NCBI GenBank assembly: GCA_945833725.1
Contig: CAMAFU010000109.1
Coordinates: forward strand, 1-6,486
Source: an uncultured Treponema sp.
GTDB taxonomy: Bacteria; Spirochaetota; Spirochaetia; Treponematales; Treponemataceae
DNA: 6,486 bases
Reading direction: 5' to 3'
Below the pieces are notes generated by a model, which was given only the letters and a program-made list of their open reading frames with translations, made no database searches and was not told the origin of the DNA. Below are positions 1 through 6,480 of this stretch, in pieces (the stretch's first letter is position 1; every line of letters begins with the position of its first letter). A program made the position numbers and the translations under genes.

Positions 1-1836
1 CGCATTGTAATTTTCCGTAAAAATTTTCATCCGGGGCTTTTTTTCGTAATTAAGAGTAAAAACGAACTTTTCCCTTGTATCAACATGAAGCACTTCCATT
101 CCATCGGGAGCAAGAAAATAATCTCTGTTTAAAATCCAGCTGGGAATACGACACCTTTTTATAAAGGCGTACTTTGTTTCAGGATCCCTGAAAATCACCG
201 TAAAAAGTACGGAAGAAATTTTTTCTTTTTCAGCAATCTGACAAAAACACATTCCTTTGTCTACAAACATTTTTTGCGGAACATCCTGCACAGAATACAT
301 GCCGTTTTTCCGTACAACAAGAATTCTGTCGTAGGGAGAAACTTTCATAATTTCAACTCCACCAGAAACACCAATACCAAGATAGCCTTTTTCATCGTAA
401 CGCAGACTCTGGTCGGATTTTGCAACAGCCTTAACATCAACAGCAGAAAAGGAAGCAAGTTTTGTGTGGCGGACCATAAGTTCAGGATTAAGTTTTTTAA
501 ATTTTTCTTCCATTTCGCCCAGATATTCAACAGCACAGCCTTTGAGATTTTTTAATTTAAGGGCAATTTCCTTCAGCCTGTCTTTTATAGCCTTAACCTG
601 CTCCCGGTTTTTACTTATATCAAAAAGAGAAATGCGCCGGATTGGAATTTGCAGAAGGTGTTCCACATCATCATCGTTAATGGGCCGGACAAGTTCATCC
701 TTAAACGGCTTAAAACCATCTTTTACGGCTTTTACAACAGTTTCTGAGGTACGCTTATTTTCAATGTCTTTATAAATTCTCTCTTCAACAAAAATTCTCT
801 CCAAAGTGCGGTTATGAAGGTCTTCAGTTAATTTAGCCTTTTCAAATTCCAGTTCTTCCTTAATTATCCCCTTTAGTTTTTCTGCATAATAGGCAACAAT
901 TTCTTTAGCAGTCATTGTAACAGGCATGTTGTCTTTAATTACCAGCATCTGGCAGGGAATAGACTTTTCGCAGTCCGTATAGGCATAAAGCTGATCAATT
1001 ACATCTTTTGAATAAACACCCCGGGGAAGTTTTATTTCGATGTTACAGTGGTCGGTAGTAAAGTTATCTACAGAACTGATTTTTATTTTTCCAGCTTTGT
1101 AAGCACTGTCTATAGATTCCAGAAGAGCCTTTGCATTTGAATCAACAGGAAGCTCCGTAATAATTATTTTTTTGTCGTCGCTTGTATCAAATTTTGCCCT
1201 TGTAACAATTTTACCGTTTCCGTCGTTATAGCCGCTTACATCAATAAGCCCGCCAGTAGAAACATCAGGGAAAATTTCAAAATCTTCACCTTTAAGGCAT
1301 TTTATTTCTGCATCAAGAACTTCCTTCAGATTGTAGGGAAGAATTTTCGTACTCATTCCAACGGCAATTCCCTCAGCTCCAATTAAAAGAGCCACAGGAA
1401 GTTTGGAACGGTAAACTTCAGGTTCTTCACTTCTGCCGTCATAATTCGGAACATAATGGGTAATAGCTCTGTTTGTAACAAGAAAATCCTTTGCCACCTG
1501 ATTTACACGACATTCAATATAACGCCCGGCCGAAGCACCGTCGCCTGTAAATTTATTACCGAAGTTTCCCTGCTTGTCCATAAAAATTTCTTTGTTTGCA
1601 AGGTTTACAAGAGCCCCGTAAATAGATGCATCCCCGTGAGGATGATATTCCATTGTTCTTCCCACAACATACTGAACTTTCTTAAAATAACCGTCATTAA
1701 CTTCAAAAAGCGTGTGAAGAATTCTACGCTGAACAGGTTTAAGACCGTCTTCTAAATCAGGAATTGCCCTGTCGCGAATAACATACGAAGCGTATTCAAT
1801 AAAATTTTTGTCAAAAATATTTTTTACAAATGCCAT
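1..1836 (-). CDS. parC: DNA topoisomerase IV subunit A (ParC type), 3' end outside window
   Basis: This is the breakage-reunion subunit of a type IIA topoisomerase. With ParE it cuts both DNA strands, passes a second duplex through and reseals, mainly to unlink daughter chromosomes. I read 612 codons without a stop from the ATG at 1836 to the left edge. Visible landmarks are DGLKPVQRR (residues 30-38), HPHGDASIYG (65-74), the QGNFGN segment (89-94), the catalytic Arg105-Tyr106 pair in ASAGRYIECR, and IPIRRISLFD (397-406), which is typical of GyrA/ParC proteins. About 120 residues after residue 490 look like the start of the C-terminal blade region. An AGGA lies 6 nt before the ATG, and the protein begins right at the conserved N-terminus. 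The HPHGDASI form and the pairing with a ParE-type B subunit favour ParC over GyrA. Ala70 and Gly74 replace the Ser and Asp that contact quinolones in E. coli GyrA. The C-terminus cannot be judged because the gene is cut by the window. Confidence 0.9.
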   Translation of the reverse strand, partial: MAFVKNIFDKNFIEYASYVIRDRAIPDLEDGLKPVQRRILHTLFEVNDGYFKKVQYVVGRTMEYHPHGDASIYGALVNLANKEIFMDKQGNFGNKFTGDGASAGRYIECRVNQVAKDFLVTNRAITHYVPNYDGRSEEPEVYRSKLPVALLIGAEGIAVGMSTKILPYNLKEVLDAEIKCLKGEDFEIFPDVSTGGLIDVSGYNDGNGKIVTRAKFDTSDDKKIIITELPVDSNAKALLESIDSAYKAGKIKISSVDNFTTDHCNIEIKLPRGVYSKDVIDQLYAYTDCEKSIPCQMLVIKDNMPVTMTAKEIVAYYAEKLKGIIKEELEFEKAKLTEDLHNRTLERIFVEERIYKDIENKRTSETVVKAVKDGFKPFKDELVRPINDDDVEHLLQIPIRRISLFDISKNREQVKAIKDRLKEIALKLKNLKGCAVEYLGEMEEKFKKLNPELMVRHTKLASFSAVDVKAVAKSDQSLRYDEKGYLGIGVSGGVEIMKVSPYDRILVVRKNGMYSVQDVPQKMFVDKGMCFCQIAEKEKISSVLFTVIFRDPETKYAFIKRCRIPSWILNRDYFLAPDGMEVLHVDTREKFVFTLNYEKKPRMKIFTENYNA

Positions 1837-1842
1837 AAATTT

Positions 1843-1846
1843 TCCT
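1843..1846 (-). promoter_or_regulatory. parC ribosome binding site
   Basis: AGGA read on the minus strand lies 6 nt upstream of the ATG at 1836. It supports that start and shows that parC has its own translation signal, in contrast to parE, which has none. No convincing separate promoter was seen between the AT-rich stretch here and the structured element upstream, so parC probably depends at least partly on readthrough from parE. Confidence 0.6.
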
Positions 1847-1868
1847 GAATTTTAATATTTTCTATTTT

Positions 1869-1992
1869 GTGGGCGTACCCGGTGCCTGTGGCCCCGGTCA
1901 GGCTTTTCGGAGTTCCGCTGCCGCTTCATTCTAAAAATCATCTGCCAAAAGGCAGCTGCTTTTTAGAACGGCTTCGCCGCTCCTACAATCCT
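1869..1992. repeat. GC-rich structured intergenic element, probable dispersed repeat
   Basis: Most of the parE-parC gap is a GC-rich block in AT-rich surroundings. Read on the plus strand it has GGGCGTACCC (1871-1880), then an 8-bp stem with one mismatch (1879-1886 with 1890-1897, loop TGT), then CAGGCTTTTCGG. CGGAGTTCCG (1908-1917) follows, then a long central hairpin (1929-1968), a small CGGC-TTC-GCCG hairpin (1969-1979), and CAATCC ending against the parE stop codon (TAA, 1993-1995 on the minus strand). Only the central hairpin looks free to vary. From memory, this layout resembles intergenic repeats in treponemes and in Bacteroidetes. No second full copy lies in this window, so the repeat call is an inference. 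It codes for nothing convincing on either strand. It may act as an mRNA processing, stabilising or attenuating element between the two subunit genes. Confidence 0.6.
1929..1968. other. Long hairpin inside the intergenic element
   Basis: Two 18-nt arms (1929-1946 and 1951-1968) are complementary at 16 of 18 positions and enclose an AAAA loop. The stem tip is CTGCC/GGCAG and the base is TTCTAAAAA/TTTTTAGAA. On the transcribed minus strand the GC-rich tip is followed within a few bases by five T residues, so it could work as a partial intrinsic terminator or attenuator between parE and parC. A clean terminator would have the T tract directly after the stem, and here it forms the lower arm instead. 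Confidence 0.7.
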
Positions 1993-4080
1993 TTACGCAT
2001 CAATTTCCGCATTGCCAAGAAGATTTTCTTCAATGAATTTTCTTCGCTCTGGAGTATTTTTTCCCATGTAAAAGGCAAGAAGCTGGGGAACAATTTTAAG
2101 CTGGCTTATTTCAACAGGAGTAAGCCGGATTTTATCTGGAGTAATAAACTGCTTGAATTCATCGCCGCTTATTTCACCAAGACCTTTAAAACGGCTTGTT
2201 TCGCTTTTGCCCAGTTTGGCCTGTGCTTCATCCCTTTCCTTTTCGCTGTAGCAGTAAATATTTTCTTTTTTGTTTCGCACCCTAAAAAGAGGAGTTTCCA
2301 AAATCCATACCCGTCCGGAAGTAACAAGTTCTTCAAAATACCCTAAGAAAAAAGTTAAGAGAAGGTTTCGTATGTGGAATCCGTCGTTATCGGCATCGGT
2401 GGCAATTACAATTTTTGAGTATTTTAAATTTTCAACGGAAGTTTCAATTCCTAAAGCCATCATAAGCTGCAGAAGTTCATCGTTTTTATAAATGTCCGTC
2501 TGCTTTTTTCCGTACATGTTTTCGGGTTTTCCCCTTAAACTAAAAATCGCCTGATAATTGGCATCTCTAGCATGAGTTATAGAACCGGAAGCAGACTGTC
2601 CCTCCGTAATAAAAATCATGGAATTTTCGCCTTTAACGCCGTCTTCCAGATGATAGCGGCAGTCATCAAGTTTTGGAATACGGATGCTCATTTTTTTTGA
2701 CGCTTCTCTGGCCTGCTTTTTTACGGCACTAAGTTCGGTACGAAGTTTTTCGTTGGCTTCAATTTTTTTCTGAAGCATTTCAGCTTCCTTTGGATTTTTA
2801 TGAAGCCAGTCATCAAGACCAGACTGAACCTCCGCCACAATCCACTGCCTTATATCCGTGTTTCCCAGTTTGTTTTTTGTCTGACTTTCAAAAACCGGAT
2901 TTTTTACTTTTACAAGAACAGCAGCCGTTATGCCTTCCCGAATGTCTTCTGACTTGTAGTTTTCCTGAAAAAATTCGTTTACACCTTTTATAAAGCCTTC
3001 CTTAAAGGCCGTAAGGTGCGTACCTCCGTCCGAAGTAAACTGACCGTTTACAAACGAAAAATAATTTTCGCCGTAAGAGTTTGTATGCGTAAAAGCAAAC
3101 TGCAGGTGATTTCCGCAGTAAGAGCCGATTGTATAAAGTTTTTCTGTTTCAAGCTCACTTTGCAACAAATCAAGAAGACCGTTCTGACTGGAAAAAATTT
3201 TACCGTTCAGCGATAAGGTAAGGCCGGTGTTCAGGTAGGCATAATTCCATATTCGCTTTTCAACATATTCCATATTAAAGGAATACTTACCAAAAATTGA
3301 CTCATCAGGAACAAATTCAAAATATGTACCGTTTTTACCCGGCTTTGAAAGTTTAAAAGAAGCACGATGGGAAATAAGTTTACCCTTTTCAAAAACGGCC
3401 TCCGTAGCAAGACCATCCCTAATGGCAACAACCCTAAAATACGAAGACAGGGCGTTTACAGCTTTTGTACCGACACCGTTCATACCTACAGAAAACTGAA
3501 AAACATCATCATTGTATTTTGCACCGGTATTTATCTGGCTTACACATTCCACAACTTTTCCCAAAGGAATGCCCCGTCCATAATCCCGAACCTTTACCCT
3601 GTTTTCTGCAATCTGAATGTCTATTCTATTTCCAAAACCGACAATAAATTCGTCAATGGAATTGTCTATAACTTCTTTTAAAAGAACATAAATTCCGTCA
3701 TTTTGGTTGGAACCGTCTCCAAGCCGGCCGATATACATTCCAGAACGAAGCCTTATATGTTCCAGAGAATCAAGATGCTTTATTTGGGAATCGCCGTAAT
3801 CAGCCAGAACTTTATTCTGTAAATTGTATGAAGGATCTGCTTTTTGAGCTTCGGCAAGTTTTTTTGCAGCCTGCTGGGCAGTACTGCCCCGTTTTACAGG
3901 AGTTTTTTCTGCATCCTTTTTAGGACGGGCTTTTGTTTTTGCATTATCCCAAGCCCTGAAAGTTCCGTTTTCATCAATACCTGCCACAGGTTTTGTTTTT
4001 TTTGCTGCTGTACTTTTTGTACCAGAAGAAGTTTTTTTTGAAGGCTGAACAGTCTCAGCCGTTAATTTTTTTCCACCCAT
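1993..4080 (-). CDS. parE: DNA topoisomerase IV subunit B (ParE type) with N-terminal extension
   Basis: This is the ATPase subunit of a type IIA topoisomerase and works with ParC encoded just downstream. The first 95 or so residues are a low-complexity extension with about 18 Lys, plus Ala and Thr. The GHKL ATPase follows: LEHIRLRSGMYIG (106-118), EVIDNSIDE (136-144, with Glu136 and Asn140), Asp166 in RDYGRGIP, and GMNGVGTKAVNALS (199-212). The transducer carries QTKNKLGN (400-407), with Lys402 as the QTK-loop lysine. The Toprim domain has EGQSASGS (493-500) and the metal site TDADNDG (561-567). The tail region includes FKGLGEIS (631-638) and ends in RRKFIEENL. EGxSASGS and GMNGVG place it in the ParE-like group I associate with Bacteroidetes and spirochaetes, apart from classical GyrB. 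Gln495 replaces the Asp of the usual EGDSA. The start is supported by promoter position, not by a Shine-Dalgarno. No ATG, GTG or TTG start is apparent between the extension and the ATPase core. Confidence 0.9.
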   Translation of the reverse strand: MGGKKLTAETVQPSKKTSSGTKSTAAKKTKPVAGIDENGTFRAWDNAKTKARPKKDAEKTPVKRGSTAQQAAKKLAEAQKADPSYNLQNKVLADYGDSQIKHLDSLEHIRLRSGMYIGRLGDGSNQNDGIYVLLKEVIDNSIDEFIVGFGNRIDIQIAENRVKVRDYGRGIPLGKVVECVSQINTGAKYNDDVFQFSVGMNGVGTKAVNALSSYFRVVAIRDGLATEAVFEKGKLISHRASFKLSKPGKNGTYFEFVPDESIFGKYSFNMEYVEKRIWNYAYLNTGLTLSLNGKIFSSQNGLLDLLQSELETEKLYTIGSYCGNHLQFAFTHTNSYGENYFSFVNGQFTSDGGTHLTAFKEGFIKGVNEFFQENYKSEDIREGITAAVLVKVKNPVFESQTKNKLGNTDIRQWIVAEVQSGLDDWLHKNPKEAEMLQKKIEANEKLRTELSAVKKQAREASKKMSIRIPKLDDCRYHLEDGVKGENSMIFITEGQSASGSITHARDANYQAIFSLRGKPENMYGKKQTDIYKNDELLQLMMALGIETSVENLKYSKIVIATDADNDGFHIRNLLLTFFLGYFEELVTSGRVWILETPLFRVRNKKENIYCYSEKERDEAQAKLGKSETSRFKGLGEISGDEFKQFITPDKIRLTPVEISQLKIVPQLLAFYMGKNTPERRKFIEENLLGNAEIDA

Positions 4081-4088
4081 AGGGTCTT

Positions 4089-4117
4089 ATTATAGGAACA
4101 AAATAAAAAATTCTCAA
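4089..4117 (-). promoter_or_regulatory. parE promoter, near-consensus sigma-70 type
   Basis: On the minus strand, TTGAGA (4112-4117; 5 of 6 to consensus) and a perfect TATAAT (4089-4094) are separated by exactly 17 bp. Only 8 nt lie between the -10 box and the parE ATG. Transcription would therefore start within the last few bases before the ATG or at it, giving a leaderless or nearly leaderless mRNA. The same 8 nt (AAGACCCT) hold no Shine-Dalgarno, which fits. Confidence 0.75.
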
Positions 4118-4184
4118 TTCCCTAAAATTATAAACTCAGGGTTTCCGCATTAGTTGTTATGATAAAAATATAACCTGGGGCTTC

Positions 4185-4196
4185 CAGTCGCGACTG
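4185..4196. promoter_or_regulatory. Perfect 12-bp palindrome in the divergent intergenic region
   Basis: CAGTCGCGACTG is a perfect inverted repeat inside a GC-rich patch (about 4174-4210) of an otherwise AT-rich intergenic region between parE and the aconitase gene. It sits about 70 bp upstream of the parE -35 box and about 30 bp upstream of the candidate aconitase -35. That position would suit a regulator binding site, but no known operator is recognised. It could also be a remnant of a repeat. Confidence 0.35.
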
Positions 4197-4210
4197 TTCA
4201 GCCTGTTCTT

Positions 4211-4226
4211 TTACCCTCTAAGGTAA
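4211..4226. repeat. Short inverted repeat TTACC-6-GGTAA
   Basis: Five-bp arms (4211-4215 and 4222-4226) flank CTCTAA just upstream of the candidate aconitase -35 box. It is too short to act as a terminator. It could be part of a regulator site or chance. Confidence 0.2.
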
Positions 4227-4255
4227 TTGAAGGTCATAAAAAAAAACATTAAACT
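4227..4255 (+). promoter_or_regulatory. Candidate aconitase promoter
   Basis: TTGAAG (4227-4232) and TAAACT (4250-4255) are separated by 17 bp. Each matches the sigma-70 consensus at 4 of 6 positions. A start near 4262 would leave a leader of about 64 nt before the aconitase ATG. This is the best-spaced pair I found upstream of the gene, but the match is weak. TATGAT (4158-4163) and TATAAC (4169-4174) further upstream lack suitable -35 partners. Confidence 0.35.
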
Positions 4256-4256
4256 C

Positions 4257-4270
4257 TAAAAATATTTTTA
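4257..4270. repeat. 14-bp AT palindrome in the aconitase leader
   Basis: TAAAAATATTTTTA is a perfect palindrome lying at or just after the predicted aconitase transcription start. All-AT palindromes arise easily in AT-rich spacers, so a function is not implied. It could affect DNA melting or bind a regulator. Confidence 0.3.
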
Positions 4271-4315
4271 ACCGTGGTTCAATCACTCTTAAAAATCAGC
4301 TTTATTTCAATTTCC

Positions 4316-4320
4316 GAGGT
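4316..4320 (+). promoter_or_regulatory. Aconitase ribosome binding site
   Basis: GAGGT lies 5 nt upstream of the ATG at 4326 and matches the anti-Shine-Dalgarno sequence. It fixes the aconitase start, which also agrees with the conserved N-terminus. Confidence 0.8.
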
Positions 4321-4325
4321 AAAAT

Positions 4326-6353
4326 ATGGCCCTTACACTGGCAGAAAAAATCATACAGGAACATATCGTTTCTGAAGCATGTCCAAACATCGACTTTAAA
4401 AAAGGAACTCCTATTCCCAGAGGAGAAGACATCGCCCTTCGCATAGACCAGACTTTAACACAGGATGCCACTGGAACTATGGCATACCTTCAGTTTGAAA
4501 CAATCGGCATTCCCCGGGTAAAAACAGAACTTTCCGTTTCTTACATTGACCACAATACTTTACAGACAGATTTTAAAAATATGGATGACCACCGCTACCT
4601 GCAGTCTGTAGCTGCAAAATACGGTCTTTATTTTTCACGGCCAGGAAACGGCATCTGCCATCAGGTTCATCTGGAATCCTTCGGAAAACCTGGAAAAACT
4701 CTTCTTGGCTCCGACAGTCACACTCCTACAGGCGGCGGTATCGGAATGCTTGCCATTGGAGCCGGTGGTCTTGATGTAGCAGTTGCAATGGGTGGAGGAG
4801 CTTTTCATACTCCCATGCCAAAAATTTTCGGTGTAAAACTTACAGGCACATTAAAAAAAGGCGTAAGTGCAAAAGACATTATTCTCGAAGTTCTCCGCCG
4901 GGAAACTGTAAAAGGCGGCACTGGTGCAGTTTACGAATACTTTGGCGAGGGCGTAAAAAACCTCACTGTACCGCAGAGAGCTACAATAACAAACATGGGT
5001 GCTGAATTAGGTGCTACATGCTCAATTTTCCCTTCCGACGAAAAAACAAAAAACTTTCTTGAATCCATGGGGCGCAAAGACGACTGGCAAGAACTTAAAG
5101 CCGATGAAGGCTGCGTTTACGACAAAACCATCGAAATCAACCTTGATGAACTTCATGCCCTTGCAGCCTGCCCGCACAACCCGGACATAATAGACAGCGT
5201 AAAAAATCTTTCTGGCAAAAAAGTTTCTCAGGTTGTAATAGGCTCCTGCACAAACTCTTCTCTCGACGATTTGGAAAGCGTTGCTGCCATTGTAAAAGGC
5301 CATCATATTGCTCCTAATGTAGAAGCCGGCATTGCTCCAGGAAGCAGAACAACACTTCTTATGGCCGGAAAGTCTGGCATTCTCCAAGACCTTATTGACG
5401 CAGGTTTCAGAATTCTTGAAAGTGCCTGTGGTCCTTGTATTGGACAGGGTTTTGCTCCAAATTCAAACGGTGTAACGCTGCGTACATTTAACAGGAATTT
5501 TAAAGGCCGTTCTGGAACAGCCGATGCAGAAGTTTACCTTGTCTCCCCGGAAACAGCAGCGGCTGCAGCCATTACAGGCGTATTTACAGAAGCAGAAACT
5601 CTCAGCTACGATGATCCTGCCTACAAAACAGGTTTCCGCATTTCAATGCTGGAAGGAAAAGATTCCCGTCTTTCCAGTCCAATGGTTCTTTCCTGCAGCA
5701 CAAACCGCGGAATGATTATTCCACCTCTCAGCGAAGAAGAAAGTGCAAAAATAGAAATATGCCGCGGACCTAATATAAAGCCTTGTCCGCCATGCCGACC
5801 GTACAAAAGCGAACTTTCTCTTTCTGTTCGCCTTAAAGCATGTGACAATGTATCAACAGACGATATTATGCCGGCAGGAGCAAAAGTTCTTCCGCTGCGC
5901 TCAAATATTCCAGAAATTTCAAAATTTACTCTTACCCGTTTGGATGAAACTTTCTATACAAGAAGTGAAGAAGCAAATTTTGCAGACTGCTGTGTTGTAG
6001 GAGGCGAAAATTACGGGCAGGGTTCCAGCAGGGAACATGCCGCTCTTGGACCAATGTATTTAGGAGTAAGGGCTGTAATTACAAAATCTTTTGCCCGAAT
6101 TCACAAGGCAAATCTTATTAACTACGGCATTATTCCAATGACTTTTGAAAATCCTGCAGATTACGAAAAAATCCAACAGGGAGATACTCTCACCCTCAAA
6201 AACTTAGATGACTCCCTCCAAAACGGAAAGCCTTTTACAGTTTTAATTAACGGCAAAACAGAAATTCGCTGTGTAAACGATATTGCAAAACGCTCTGCTC
6301 AAATTCTTATGGCAGGCGGACTTGCCGCTTACACCCGAAACGGCGGAAATTAA
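4326..6353 (+). CDS. Aconitate hydratase, Aquifex-type single-chain family
   Basis: This cytoplasmic [4Fe-4S] enzyme interconverts citrate and isocitrate through cis-aconitate. The protein is complete at 675 aa, the size expected for the shorter Aquifex-type family rather than the roughly 890-aa AcnA. Landmarks are RIDQTLTQDATGTMAYLQFE (39-58), YIDHN (73-77), SDSHTPTGGGIGM (129-141), and cluster ligands Cys308 in GSCTNSS with Cys368 and Cys371 in CGPCIGQG. NRNFKGRSG (389-397) is also present. A linker of roughly residues 440-500 leads to the swivel domain, with DIMPAGAKVLPLRSNIPEIS (513-532) and substrate-binding GQGSSREHAALGP (564-576). The start is fixed by GAGGT 5 nt upstream. It is divergent from parE and appears monocistronic, with its own terminator 16 nt after the stop. 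In organisms without a full citric acid cycle this enzyme usually serves 2-oxoglutarate and glutamate synthesis, but no neighbour here confirms that. A related hydro-lyase such as homoaconitase is a less likely alternative. The linker carries an unusual CPPC. Confidence 0.93.
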   Translation: MALTLAEKIIQEHIVSEACPNIDFKKGTPIPRGEDIALRIDQTLTQDATGTMAYLQFETIGIPRVKTELSVSYIDHNTLQTDFKNMDDHRYLQSVAAKYGLYFSRPGNGICHQVHLESFGKPGKTLLGSDSHTPTGGGIGMLAIGAGGLDVAVAMGGGAFHTPMPKIFGVKLTGTLKKGVSAKDIILEVLRRETVKGGTGAVYEYFGEGVKNLTVPQRATITNMGAELGATCSIFPSDEKTKNFLESMGRKDDWQELKADEGCVYDKTIEINLDELHALAACPHNPDIIDSVKNLSGKKVSQVVIGSCTNSSLDDLESVAAIVKGHHIAPNVEAGIAPGSRTTLLMAGKSGILQDLIDAGFRILESACGPCIGQGFAPNSNGVTLRTFNRNFKGRSGTADAEVYLVSPETAAAAAITGVFTEAETLSYDDPAYKTGFRISMLEGKDSRLSSPMVLSCSTNRGMIIPPLSEEESAKIEICRGPNIKPCPPCRPYKSELSLSVRLKACDNVSTDDIMPAGAKVLPLRSNIPEISKFTLTRLDETFYTRSEEANFADCCVVGGENYGQGSSREHAALGPMYLGVRAVITKSFARIHKANLINYGIIPMTFENPADYEKIQQGDTLTLKNLDDSLQNGKPFTVLINGKTEIRCVNDIAKRSAQILMAGGLAAYTRNGGN

Positions 6354-6368
6354 ATCACAGGCTAAAGC

Positions 6369-6412
6369 AAAAAAATCCCGGCACTTTAACCTAAAGAACC
6401 GGGATTTTTTTT
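6369..6412. terminator. Intrinsic terminator after aconitase, probably bidirectional
   Basis: A 13-bp stem (6369-6381 with 6399-6411; core TCCCGG/CCGGGA) ends in an eight-T run (6405-6412). Inside its loop is a second 5-bp stem, CTTTA-ACC-TAAAG (6384-6396). It begins 16 nt after the aconitase stop codon. The seven A residues on the left side would give a U tract on the opposite strand, so it could also stop leftward transcription. Confidence 0.92.
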
Positions 6413-6442
6413 ACTAAAATTAAAAACAGTCTAAAAATACGT

Positions 6443-6480
6443 CTGGTCAAGGCACGCTATCGCTCAGGGCCTTGACTCAG
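6443..6480. repeat. Inverted repeat at the right edge
   Basis: GTCAAGGC (6446-6453) and GCCTTGAC (6469-6476) are perfectly complementary around a 15-nt spacer. Outer CTG/CAG bases extend the stem by 3 bp past one bulged T. There is no T run after it inside the window, so it is not a clear terminator. It may be part of a repeat element or the 3' region of the next gene. The remaining bases between the aconitase terminator and the edge show nothing else. Confidence 0.55.

Noticed and set aside
274..775. Plus-strand open frames of 93 and 103 codons across the parC region
   Set aside because: They are antisense to a continuous, family-matching ParC reading frame and have low-complexity Phe/Ser-rich translations typical of shadows.
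1867..2346. Plus-strand open frame of 159 codons starting in the intergenic element and running antisense into parE
   Set aside because: Most of it is the shadow of the parE C-terminus, it has no ribosome binding site, and the first part is only a translation of the structured element.
1993..4080. Reading this gene as gyrB
   Set aside because: The EGxSASGS and GMNGVG motifs, the N-terminal extension and the adjacent ParC-type subunit fit ParE better, although type IIA B subunits are similar and the gyrase genes are not visible here for comparison.
4127..4132. A second TATAAT on the minus strand upstream of the parE promoter
   Set aside because: No acceptable -35 box is found 16-18 bp upstream (AACTAA at 17 bp), whereas the downstream pair is close to consensus.
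4081..4325. A riboswitch, tRNA or small RNA in the divergent spacer
   Set aside because: Only short palindromes were found, with no cloverleaf, no known riboswitch core and no terminator-like hairpin.
5022..5387. Minus-strand open frame of 121 codons inside the aconitase gene
   Set aside because: It lies wholly within a highly conserved coding region that includes the cluster ligand Cys308, shows no recognisable domain, and is best explained as a shadow.
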